A DNA stretch of 64,000 nt from Solen grandis (GCA_021229015.1 CM037783.1:21709289-21773288); one strand, 5' to 3'. Shown: positions 46,238-54,682, numbered from the stretch's first letter. Numbers and translations are program-made. The notes: a model not told the origin generated them from the sequence alone.

Positions 46238-46590
46238 ATTTTCCGAATGATTTCACCAGCAAGAGGTATAATTGGTTTGGCTAAGAGTGGTGCAAGTGCC
46301 AACAAGGGTAGAAAACCACCTTTCTGATTGAGAATGATTTTCTTTTTTCGAACTAATACTTTCTTGGTCGCTAACTGTCGGAGCTGTTGTCTCTTAGAAT
46401 GCAATCGACGCTTCTGAGCCTCTGACAGTGGTACATTGCCTTTTAAAATGTTGTGACAACAGTCAGCAATACAATCCACCAATTCTTTTTGTGCTTCTTG
46501 AATAATCTTCTTTCGAAATTTTGGCAAGGCTTCTGTCAAAGCAAGCAACATTTTGCCATGTTTGCGAACGAGTGGTTGTTTGCGCTTCAT
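46234..46590 (-). CDS. Basic GGF protein, short paralogue
   Basis: 118 residues. 'ELVDCIADCCHNILKGNVPLSE' and 'QKRRLHSKRQQLRQLATKKV' precede a Lys run and 'ILNQKGGFLPLLALAPLLA', a hydrophobic C-terminal helix. This small protein is one of the most widespread in invertebrate Polintons. The KGG-F step resembles an adenain-type cleavage site (xxGG-x), which is speculative. The core domain recurs in the upstream 300-residue protein. A TATAAATA box overlaps the preceding gene's stop codon 35 nt upstream. Confidence 0.7.
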   Translation of the reverse strand: MKRKQPLVRKHGKMLLALTEALPKFRKKIIQEAQKELVDCIADCCHNILKGNVPLSEAQKRRLHSKRQQLRQLATKKVLVRKKKIILNQKGGFLPLLALAPLLAKPIIPLAGEIIRKI

Positions 46591-46623
46591 GATGACAAAT
46601 GATGATGAAATGTTTGGTCTCTT

Positions 46624-47526
46624 TTATTTATACCACTGTTGAAGGGCTTGTAAAGCGATATTGCCAGCACTACTCAGTGGTCCTGAATTTCTCATCGCAG
46701 TAACGGCAGTAGGTAAAGGGGAATGGAGACTTGGGATTGGTGAAAATCTTGATGATGATGATGATGATGATGAACGCCCACTTGAAGAATTGGAAAGGTC
46801 AAAAAATTGTCGTCGAACTGTAGGGTTTGGAGAAACCGTCATTGATCCTTGTGGTGTAGCCAACCCAGACCTCATCGAACTTCTATTAGAACGGGGAGTA
46901 GATGAGGTCAGTGGAGAGAATTGGGCCACAAGTGGTGATGCTTTGGATGATGTCCCTGATGTAACATCACGTCGAATCAGTATGGGGGAGACTTTTGGTG
47001 TTCCAGTTGATACAGAGCGTTTCCTTCTTACAGTGACAAATCGGTCATGAGGCAATGCCTGCTTCTTCCTTTTTTGTTTCCTTACTGGTGACTTGCGTTT
47101 GGTTGGCCGTTTTCGTGGTTGTTGTCGTGACCGTTTCCTGGCTGGTGACTTTCGTCTGGGTGGTTGTTTTCTTGCTACTGAACCAAATTTTCTCACAGCT
47201 TTGGTCCCGTTCCATCGAAGCAGGGTACGAATGATGGTGCCCCCAAGGAAACCTCCACCACCAGGTTTTAAAATAAGTTGTCGTTTTGTGGTCAGATCCA
47301 CATGTTGATCAGCTAACTGTCTTAAATTGTCTTTGTTGCGTTCCATAAAATTCATCGTCTGTTTTGGCACGGTTACTTTTTTCTCTAAGATGAGTCGTGC
47401 AGCTAAGGTGAACCATTTTACCATCTCTGCTAATCCTGATTCTACCAGCTCTTGTCGTTTCGTTGGGTTCTTTTCCCGACTCAATGATTCTAGAGCTTTG
47501 ATCACTGTATGTGGTGTGTTTTCCAT
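46624..47526 (-). CDS. Protamine-like basic protein with GGF domain, long paralogue
   Basis: 300 residues from an ATG at 47526. Residues about 55-105 repeat the neighbour's domain ('NLRQLADQHVDLTTKRQLIL' then 'KPGGGGFLGGTII'). Residues 119-155 are an Arg/Lys/Pro-rich stretch with repeated 'RRKSPARKR' / 'KRKSPVRKQKRKK' motifs like protamines or H1 tails, suited to condensing packaged DNA. The C-terminal half is Ser/Thr/Pro-rich with several 'SP' sites and a polyserine run. It is probably a core DNA-binding virion protein comparable in role, not in homology, to adenovirus pVII. A TATA box spans the ATPase stop codon 44 nt upstream. Confidence 0.7.
   Translation of the reverse strand: MENTPHTVIKALESLSREKNPTKRQELVESGLAEMVKWFTLAARLILEKKVTVPKQTMNFMERNKDNLRQLADQHVDLTTKRQLILKPGGGGFLGGTIIRTLLRWNGTKAVRKFGSVARKQPPRRKSPARKRSRQQPRKRPTKRKSPVRKQKRKKQALPHDRFVTVRRKRSVSTGTPKVSPILIRRDVTSGTSSKASPLVAQFSPLTSSTPRSNRSSMRSGLATPQGSMTVSPNPTVRRQFFDLSNSSSGRSSSSSSSSRFSPIPSLHSPLPTAVTAMRNSGPLSSAGNIALQALQQWYK
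46625..46632 (-). promoter_or_regulatory. TATA box overlapping a stop codon (for the 118-aa gene)
   Basis: TATAAATA on the minus strand includes the TAA stop of the upstream gene and lies 35 nt before the next ATG. An AATAAA overlaps it on the same strand, so the site may also contribute to 3' processing. Confidence 0.6.
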
Positions 47527-47569
47527 GGTAGCTGTATCCTTAATGATGATCGGGTGTCATGTTCCAGTC

Positions 47570-47577
47570 ATTTTATA
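47570..47577 (-). promoter_or_regulatory. TATA box overlapping the ATPase stop codon
   Basis: TATAAAAT on the minus strand contains the ATPase TAA stop and lies 44 nt before the ATG of the 300-residue protein. Confidence 0.6.
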
Positions 47578-48223
47578 CTGTAGTGTAGACGATCGGTCCT
47601 CGATCTTCACCTGTTACCCACCGATGGAACACATCTGTTCTTAAACGATTCAGTTCGGGTGTTCTTGGATGAAAGTCAATGATAAGATATCCATGAGGTG
47701 TAGAGGTTGCATCTTGATACGCCATCACCAAATGGGTTAGTTGTATTTGGTTCGCAAGTGTTTTGATCTGACCTTTATCTCTTGTGTTTTGAAATAATAC
47801 CATGTAGTGTGCATTCAAGCTGATGGTACGGCTAGCCTTGGATTGTTGGAACATGTTTTGTGTGATGTAAATGACAGTGGCATTTCTATGGTGTCCCTTT
47901 CGTGTGAACCATAATTTAATTTTCTCCTCATCTTTTTCTCCTAACATATCATCAAATATGACGAGATGTGGTAAGGTTGTATCGTCTACTATCTCTTCAT
48001 CATCCTCAGGGATACCCTGAATGAATTTGATAGCTTCACGTTCTTGTAACTGTGCGTAGGCACTTTGCCATTCTTTGTAACACCAGACGATGTGTTGTGG
48101 TACCACATGAAATAATTCGGTTTTGTACTCAATAAGTGTTTTTACAAATTGAGTTTTTCCTGAACCACTTGGCCCTGAGATGAAAATGTTACTAGGATGT
48201 TGAAAAAGTAAACTACTTTCCAT
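47573..48223 (-). CDS. ATP: FtsK/HerA-type DNA-packaging ATPase
   Basis: 216 residues with Walker A GPSGSGKT at 17-24, Walker B 'LPHLVIFDD' (Asp91-Asp92) and a sensor/motif III 'VIYITQN'. This is the A32-like packaging ATPase that pumps the genome into capsids in Polintons, virophages and large DNA viruses. Length fits the Polinton family (about 200-250). The frame is intact. ATG at 48223 is 44 nt after a TATAAAAT box. Confidence 0.92.
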   Translation of the reverse strand: MESSLLFQHPSNIFISGPSGSGKTQFVKTLIEYKTELFHVVPQHIVWCYKEWQSAYAQLQEREAIKFIQGIPEDDEEIVDDTTLPHLVIFDDMLGEKDEEKIKLWFTRKGHHRNATVIYITQNMFQQSKASRTISLNAHYMVLFQNTRDKGQIKTLANQIQLTHLVMAYQDATSTPHGYLIIDFHPRTPELNRLRTDVFHRWVTGEDRGPIVYTTV

Positions 48224-48263
48224 GATGGTCTAAGAAATAATAACAGCATTGACATGACAACAT

Positions 48264-48274
48264 TTTATTTTATA
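48264..48274 (-). promoter_or_regulatory. Combined AATAAA / TATA element between PolB and ATPase transcription units
   Basis: The minus-strand run TATAAAATAAAA holds a TATA box (48267-48274) for the ATPase and, overlapping it, AATAAA (48264-48269) placed about 40 nt after the upstream ORF's stop. The same bases could end one transcript and start the next. Confidence 0.6.
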
Positions 48275-48307
48275 CATCATAGCAAATAAACACTTGAACA
48301 ACATCAG

Positions 48308-49171
48308 TCAAAAATGTAAACTATGACACACATCATGAATCAGTCTTTCTTTATACATCATCCATTCCGGCAATATCATGGTATATCCCATAGCATTTAA
48401 AGCCATGCGCACTTCGTCAAACAGTTCCTCGGATTGTCTTAACGCCTGTTCTGATTGAATTCCAAGTACACGCACAGCCAACAGCACAGCTCTACGCCAT
48501 GGATTCCGAATTGGAGTTATGTTTTTTTCCTGTTTTCCTTTTTGGCTACGTCATTCGTCTTGCAAGTACTCTGCGTAGTATCTTATTTTGTAGGTGTCCC
48601 AGAGGGATTCGTCTCCCAACTCAAACCTTTCTAAGTTGTTGAAATCGGGATAATGAAAGAACTGTTCACTAGGATTTGGCCTCGTTTGTTTGAATATTGC
48701 GGCGCACTGTTTACCAAAAACGTTAAACACTTGTTCACAAGTGATAGGTTCTGGAGTCAGTAAAATGGCACGTATATCCTCTGGCGTGTCGTTCCGGTTG
48801 TTAATCGCAAATCTGAGATACATACGCTCATCAAAACGGTTCAGTTTCTCCACTGTATCAATGTTTATGGTATCAATGTATATGTACCACACGTCAGAGA
48901 TCAGGTTACGTAGCAGGTTGTAAATGGCAAAAATCCGTTGAATGACCAAACTTTTATAGCTGCTTGGAAGATCACGCTCTCGTACATCACTAAAGATATC
49001 ATAAACTTGGTTTAAACAGGAGGGATCCTGCATCGTCTGGTGAATTATTCTGTTTCCAATGCGCTGTGCCCAAGTAAAAAATAACTCGTTGCAAAATGCA
49101 GCAGGTTTCTTATTAGCTTCAACGAGATGTCTGTAGATCATCTGTTGTATTTCTACTGGTAGAGTGCTCAT
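48308..49171 (-). pseudogene. F-box-like accessory ORF, interrupted by an in-frame TGA
   Basis: ATG at 49171 opens 'MSTLPVEIQQMIYRHLVEAN', resembling an F-box start (LPxEIxxxIxxxL), followed by a Trp-containing helix. F-box proteins adapt substrates to SCF ubiquitin ligases; this is a weak, pattern-based suggestion. The frame stops at TGA (48551-48553) but continues open, in the same frame, for about 80 protein-like codons ('RAVLLAVRVLGIQ' to a final His-Phe-stop at 48308). I therefore read one gene of about 288 codons with a nonsense change; a shorter real protein plus a decayed neighbour is possible. A longer upstream frame beginning at 49327 overlaps PolB and is ignored. Confidence 0.5.
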
Positions 49172-49232
49172 CGTGAATCTCCGTTTGTTTCCACCACCGT
49201 TCAGGCTATGCACACGATCACAAGCCAAGTGG

Positions 49233-52200
49233 TTATGAAGGTTGGTAACCGTTTGGCACTGTCTTATATTTGTCCACGACCACGCGTTTTGTATACACCG
49301 AGCGGAACGTCTTGGTCTGTGTCTCACTGATCACTTTGCGATTTCTATGTCTCTTGATTCGGGATTCATATTCGATGACTGTCTTGTAATGTTTGCGATC
49401 TTGTACACACTCGACCATAGTCTTAAAATTGACTTTCTGACTAGCATTGTAATCCAAATTGATGCCTTTTACTTTGCATTTCTGATGTCGATTTCCTTTT
49501 TCATCGATATATTCATACCCATAGTATTTTGGCCCTAATGCCACGAATTTGACAATGCGTCCATGTGGTACTTCATCTGTCCACTTTCCCAACTGACTCT
49601 CTTCAATTGGAATGTTGTACTTTTCAGGGTCATAGATGTACATACAACTGTCTGTGTCAAAATACAGTACCCGATCCAGTTTTTCCAACTGGGTGTAAAG
49701 TTCAAGTCGAGCATAGGACGTAACGAAGGCAGCTACCACTGGATTTGAAGATGAATGGGGCTGTGTTGCGTCTGTTTCATCCGAGTAATTCACCAACATG
49801 AAGTTGTCATGATCGAAAATCTCGGCAAACTGCACAGTGACATGACGGTCGGAGAGTAGGTCATACAACCGGTTCACCTTAGTCACATACTCAGTTTTGG
49901 TTTGAACATTGTTTTGTGCATTCTTACCCCAAAAACAGTTCAACATGGTTTTGGCAAACGCTCTTTTTCCTTTGTTCTTTTTCACGTTGTCGAGCCAGAT
50001 ACCCTCTATCTGAAAGTAATTCTGTTTAAAGCGGGCTTCATCATCTTCTGTTTTTACCCAATTAGGGTAACCACTTGCTTCTTGTTTCAATTTCAAGTAT
50101 TTGTTAATATACTGTTTATACACATCTTTACTCCATGTGTCTCAGTGCCAGATGTGGAAGACGTCTACCAATTGGTATCCTACCTCAAGAGCTTTTGCTA
50201 TTTCCACATGGGTCCAAGTACCTGTCAACATGCGTTTGTACAGAGTGTGGTTGCATTTTTCACACTCTTCCTCAGCACAGGTACGGCACAGTGTAAAGAT
50301 CATTTTCTTGTTACAGTGAATAGGTAGGACTTGTAGCCACAGGTCTTGTGGTGGCAATACACGACATTTGATGAGTCCCTTGTACATTCCAATGTTCTTT
50401 ATATCAGTCATCTCTTGACTTAAGATGTTGGGATGTCCCACGGGGTATGCTTTGTACTTGTTCACGAATGGATACAGTGAGCAAATGTCAGCATACTTAA
50501 TTTCTTCCTTGGTGGTTGTATCCACTTCATGGTGCAATTGAACGGCATTGGTTCGTCCACCAAACAAAGCATCCCGAGGTATAATAGGTTCTTGGAAGGG
50601 AAAGAAACGGTTCACAGTATCTCTGTATTCTGGTTCAATCTTGCATTTCTGATCAAAGTCACATTCCCACATTACAACTGTGTTGTAACCTTGTTGTGCC
50701 AAGTCTTTCAACCGAAAGGTTGTGGCATTGTATAACTGCTCCAGAGTTTGAAGTGTGTAACCGTTCACACTGTCTCTCCTTGGGTAACATTTTGGACATC
50801 CGTGTGTCCAGCACCCTATGAATTCGTATACGGTGTTTGTCTCTTTGTGGAATCCGTCAACGTAATAGGGCCCAATTTGTACTTCACCTCCATTTAATGC
50901 ATGGCGAATGTGCTTATTCTCAATGGAAGCAGTTGTTTCTATCCAACGAATCCCTTTGATTGAATATCGAGTTTTGTTTGGATATCCGTCATCAGAGATT
51001 ACAGCCAAGGTCTTTGGAGGCATTGAATTTTTACGCCAAGCTTTGTTGCACACTTGAGCTAGAGTGGTCGCTTCCAGGAACGGATCAATTTGGTCACTGG
51101 CCAACAGTTCTTTCCTAAACTCTCCACAACCTCGTCTCAAGATGTCCACATCTGATTTGCAGTACTTTTGCGTTTCTAACTGAAAGTGAAACACAGCCTT
51201 TGGTGCCACTTTTGCATTGTACCATTTCAGAAACGCTTCTCTCTTGTCAGGTTTCATGCTGTTGGGTCTGTAAAAATGTACGGGTCTCCAATGTAGTCTT
51301 GGTATTCATCCGTGTTGGCATAAAATGGAAACCATCCTTTTGCCATCTCAGTCAATCCAAACGTGTCGGGGAAATCGGACAAAGGCATGTTGAGAAAACT
51401 CAGTGAGTCGATGAATCTCACTTGACGGGCTTTCATCATTAAAAGTTTGCTTCCATTCATGATCAATTCTGGTTTGGCTGTATCATGTGTCAGTAAGTGC
51501 CTCAAAATAAACTGTGAATCGTATCCTTGTGAGTTGTGAGCAATCACTGTGGTACCTTTGTGACTGAGTTGAAACAGCCATGCACAAAATTCTGACAAAG
51601 TGTTGTTACCACGAAATAGTTTTTCTCTAGGCTTATTCACAGCTTCACATTTCTGACACGGGCTTTTCATGGATTGACACATACAGTCTCCACAAGCACG
51701 CTGAGCAACACAAAAGTTTGGTATATGTTCACCCAAATCAAATCGGCACTCAAAGTCAAAGAAGATGAAAGGTACAGTCGGTGACTTCATGTTCTCTGGT
51801 TCTTTGTACGTGGGGATATAATACTGATGTTCTGCATCCACAACTTTCTTGCAATACTTGCATTTTTTAGTGCCAGGACAGAGATGGTTCTTCTTTGTGC
51901 CCACAACCATTTGACCACAGGTCTTGCAATTCCATACACTTTCACAGATGTTTTTTGTTGATTTTCCTGGTTTCGCTCTGTGCTGATCAAAACATTTCTG
52001 ACTATGAAATGTTCTACCACAGTGACCACATGGAAAGAATCCTTCTTTTGGGCATAGTGTCGAGGCGTAACACAGACAAATGTTCTTGCACAAGTGAGCT
52101 TCTCTGTTATTATAACCGTAGTTACAGTGTTCACAGAAGTAGCTGCATCCCAGGAAACCAGTGATCGATGTAATGCAATCATAATGTTTATCATGATGAT

Positions 52201-53015
52201 AAATGTGAATCACTTTGCTTTTGTCTGTCAGAGGTGGGTAATTGAACAACACGTCCATTTTCTCAAATTGTGGCCACACTTTGATCACATAGTCTGGATA
52301 AAGGTGGGCTTAAATCTTCTTGTATTCTTCTATACCACAAGGTTGATTTGGACTAATGCCCACACTATCTAACAATGTCTTGGCTTCTTGGCTTTGAAGT
52401 AATTTTACAGATTGTCTCATCAAATTCCATCGCTTCTTCCAGGCTGAGTCGTCCGTTTTATTAAGTTTACATATCCCTACCACAATTGATCGTGCCAAGC
52501 ACATACTGTCGTGAACATTGTCTATCTTCACCATACCTCGTTTGACTTTGGACATGTTCTCAATGCTTAGGTGCGATCCAAACGTTCTTTTTGTTCTTTC
52601 ACCTCCCTCGGGCATAATGACATGTGTCATTTCTAACTGGAGATGCCCGTCATGAATCTTGTGATACTTTCTCTATTTCGTTCAACAGCGTATCTCCTGA
52701 AATGTGTGTTGCATTCCCGAATGGAATGTGGATACCAAATGCTAGGTCAGGATGATTTATCGAGATACGAATTTGATCGTTGTCATTGACCCGTGCTTCT
52801 CTGTATAACTGTTTCACCATGTCATTGAAAAGTTGATGTGTAAATTCAAACGGTTTTTTATATCTTTCAAATGTAACATCGTACACGTGGCCATTCGTTT
52901 TAAACTTTCTTGAAGTTCTCTGTGACCGTGGCTGTATGGAATAATATTCCCGTATATCACTCTTGGTCTTTTTTGCAGGTGGCTCATCATCGCTGCTTTC
53001 TTCACTACTCGACAT
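49233..53015 (-). pseudogene. POLB: Protein-primed-type DNA polymerase B (PolB), interrupted
   Basis: About 1260 codons, starting at the ATG at 53015 (an acidic N-terminus, then 'RISINHPDLAFGIHIPFG'). Order: N-terminal Polinton domain; a Cys/His-rich region near 51830-52140; exonuclease Exo I 'FIFFDFEC' near 51755, Exo II 'VIAHNSQGYDSQF', Exo III 'YCKSDVDIL'; polymerase motif A 'DICSLYP' near 50480, motif B 'KTMLNCFWGKNAQ' near 49935 and motif C 'YFDTDS' near 49655. The frame is broken by a shift near 52640-52665, an in-frame TAA near 52310, a shift in a T run near 51270 and an in-frame TGA at 50142. Catalytic residues are all still visible. It replicates Polinton genomes from a protein primer. 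A TATA box lies 31 nt upstream, divergent from the zinc-knuckle gene. No histone-type stem-loop follows it. Confidence 0.93.
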
Positions 53016-53150
53016 CGTTGTGATTATAAGTAAGTGAGCAAAGCTTTTTTATACATCTAAGCTCCGCCCACCTGATCTCAGGCCTATAAAGTGCGGTGTG
53101 ACCCGTCCACTTCATCACTCTCAAACCTGATTCAGACTGCTCTGTTCAGA
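53016..53150. promoter_or_regulatory. Divergent promoter of PolB and zinc-knuckle gene
   Basis: TATAAAAA on the minus strand (53046-53053) serves PolB; TATAAAG on the plus strand (53085-53091) serves the zinc-knuckle gene. Between them is a GC-box-like 'ctccgcccacc'. The TGACCT/CCAAT modules of the stem-loop genes are absent, so this pair looks to be under separate control. Confidence 0.7.
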
Positions 53151-53681
53151 ATGACCTGCAATACATTTGAGTTCTGGGTGAAAGGACAACTACAAGCTAT
53201 CAGTGACAAGCTGATCAGACTAGAAACAGAAAGACAAGTGACATGCTACCGCTGTCAGGAAAAGGGGCATTATGCATCGGCATGTACGAAGAAAGCTTCA
53301 ACACCTCAAACAGTACGGGTGTGCTACCATTGTCATGAACCGGGACATTTTGTTTCTAATTGCCCAAAACCTGCAGTCTGCTACAGCTGTCACGAACAAG
53401 GCCACTTTGCATCCGCTTGTCCTAAGAAAGGAATGAATAGTACTGTACCTACAGTAAACGCACAGGCGGACAGTGAAATGCAGAAAATGGACGTAGTTGA
53501 GACAGTGCCACAGACGGACAGTGATGTTGAGTTACTAGAAGCTGTCTCTGAGTTGGAGAAACCTACCGTTAAACCCAAGAAACGCAAGAGAAGCGTCAAC
53601 ACATGCATCGTGTGTCCTGAGGCTAACCCATCAACAAGCAGTACAGAGTGTAACCGACCAGCTAAGAAACGAAAAATGTGA
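53151..53681 (+). CDS. Triple CCHC zinc-knuckle protein with C-terminal NLS
   Basis: 176 residues from the ATG at 53151; the longer open frame begins at GTG inside the TATA region and is rejected. Three C-x2-C-x4-H-x4-C knuckles lie at 32-45, 58-71 and 77-90, preceded by a short helix. A C-terminal 'KPKKRKRS' and final 'KKRKM' look like nuclear localisation signals, with an acidic stretch between. Knuckles of this kind bind single-stranded nucleic acid (as in CNBP or retroviral nucleocapsids), so it could be an ssDNA/RNA-binding replication or expression factor. It is divergent from PolB, which supports a replication link (inference). Its 3' end has AATAAA (53789-53794), not the histone-type signal. 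Confidence 0.82.
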   Translation: MTCNTFEFWVKGQLQAISDKLIRLETERQVTCYRCQEKGHYASACTKKASTPQTVRVCYHCHEPGHFVSNCPKPAVCYSCHEQGHFASACPKKGMNSTVPTVNAQADSEMQKMDVVETVPQTDSDVELLEAVSELEKPTVKPKKRKRSVNTCIVCPEANPSTSSTECNRPAKKRKM

Positions 53682-53788
53682 CATTTGAACACTACACTCG
53701 AAAACAAAGTTGTGTTATGTTCATTATTTGCTGTATGACCCACGTTTAATTCATTGTTGCTGTATGACTCATGTTTGTTGTTAATCCC

Positions 53789-53794
53789 AATAAA
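53789..53794 (+). terminator. AATAAA polyadenylation signal of the zinc-knuckle gene
   Basis: AATAAA about 108 nt after the stop, followed by an A run. Confidence 0.65.
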
Positions 53795-53844
53795 AAAAAA
53801 TCATATGACAATTGTATTAGTTATCCTTTCTACATCATTGTAAT

Positions 53845-53860
53845 GGTCCTGAAAAGGACC
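53845..53860 (-). terminator. Histone-type 3' stem-loop with compensatory pair, LYPxL gene
   Basis: Minus strand GGTCCT-TTTC-AGGACC. Relative to the GGCCCT/AGGGCC copies, a C-G pair has become T-A on both arms, preserving the stem. Followed by 'attacaatgatgta' and GAAAGGA. It begins 19 nt after the stop. Confidence 0.85.
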
Positions 53861-53879
53861 GTTATTTATTGAGAAGTGT

Positions 53880-54095
53880 CTAGCACTCACTCAAATACAA
53901 ATACCGCCAGTAATGCCTGCTGGCTTCTGGATATGCCAGGTAAAACCCTGACAAATCCGGGTACAATGGCAAAGGGGGTAAACTCGGGTACAAGTTGACA
54001 CCCTCTTCCTTAATACCCTCTTCCTTGACTTCTACTTTCTTCTCCTTTCGTAACGCCTTCCTTGCACGTCGGAATAACTTACGAAGGAACTTCAT
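53880..54095 (-). CDS. Basic N-terminal, Pro-rich protein with two LYPxL-type motifs
   Basis: 71 residues from the ATG at 54095. A longer open frame starts at 54200 but its first 35 codons are the conserved promoter module and TATA box (54128-54135, 33-40 nt before this ATG), so I reject that start. The N-terminus 'MKFLRKLFRRARKALRKEKK' is a strongly amphipathic basic helix suited to membrane or nucleic-acid binding. The C-terminal half contains 'NLYPSLPPLPLYPDLSGF': two LYPxL motifs of the kind that bind ALIX/ESCRT. No homologue is recognised. It ends with a histone-type stem-loop and is divergent from the 111-residue gene. Confidence 0.68.
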   Translation of the reverse strand: MKFLRKLFRRARKALRKEKKVEVKEEGIKEEGVNLYPSLPPLPLYPDLSGFYLAYPEASRHYWRYLYLSEC

Positions 54096-54345
54096 GGTGA
54101 AGAATGAATACATACACAGCATTACACAATTTATAGTCAAGAAAAAGTAGGTTAGTAGGTCAATCCACTTCAGGTCAAGGCCAAAGGCAATGCTATCCAA
54201 CTCAGGTCAACGTCGAACACATCATCTTTTTTATTGGATGAAAAATAACGTTCTCTGATTGGTGTGCGCCAACACAAGAAAGTAGATCAATCCGGTGCTA
54301 TAAAACAGTGCACATACTCTATACTTTATTATTCATGAGTGCAAC
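54096..54345. promoter_or_regulatory. Divergent promoter module C
   Basis: Holds TATAAATT (minus, 54128-54135) and TATAAAAC (plus, 54299-54306), a CCAAT motif on the minus strand ('ctctgattggtgtg') and three AGGTCA half-sites, the same order of blocks as modules A and B at the other end of the element. Confidence 0.8.
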
Positions 54346-54681
54346 ATGAGACCGTACACACGTATGTCCACCCCAGACTTACTAAAATTGTTCCTCGACA
54401 ATCCCAGCTATGAGGAACAAGAGAGCGACCCAGACAGCTATCACGACCGAGTTGAGGTGTGTATTCAATATCTCACTCTTATAAAAAGGGGAGATCTCCC
54501 TAATTACCTGTCAGTTACCTTTGAAGATGTACCATCTACCCTACTACAGGGATCGGGAGACAGCCTGAACTTCATAGGTGACAAGGATCTAACCCGTTGT
54601 CATTTGCATCTCCTTGCAGGATGGATGAAGAGATATGTGATGGGATGGGACTGTACAACGTGTGGTATAGACCACAATTAA
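54346..54681 (+). CDS. Unknown accessory protein, 111 aa
   Basis: ATG at 54346, about 40 nt after a TATA box. A four-codon uORF begins at 54335 and its stop overlaps this ATG (ATGA). The protein is acidic in its first half ('NPSYEEQESDPDSYHDRVEV'), has a central 'YLTLIKRGDLPNYLSVTFED' segment and ends with two Cys ('DCTTCGIDHN'). No family is recognised. It is the rightmost gene; its stem-loop lies in the right TIR. Confidence 0.65.
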   Translation: MRPYTRMSTPDLLKLFLDNPSYEEQESDPDSYHDRVEVCIQYLTLIKRGDLPNYLSVTFEDVPSTLLQGSGDSLNFIGDKDLTRCHLHLLAGWMKRYVMGWDCTTCGIDHN

Positions 54682-54682
54682 T

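Noticed and set aside
49172..49327. N-terminal extension of the F-box-like ORF
   Set aside because: It overlaps the conserved C-terminus of PolB in another frame and is Arg-rich shadow sequence.
53091..53150. Upstream extension of the zinc-knuckle gene
   Set aside because: It starts with GTG inside the TATA region; the ATG at 53151 is the first in-frame ATG after the promoter.
54096..54200. N-terminal extension of the LYPxL gene
   Set aside because: These 35 codons coincide with the promoter module and TATA box shared with two other genes, so they are upstream of the likely transcription start.
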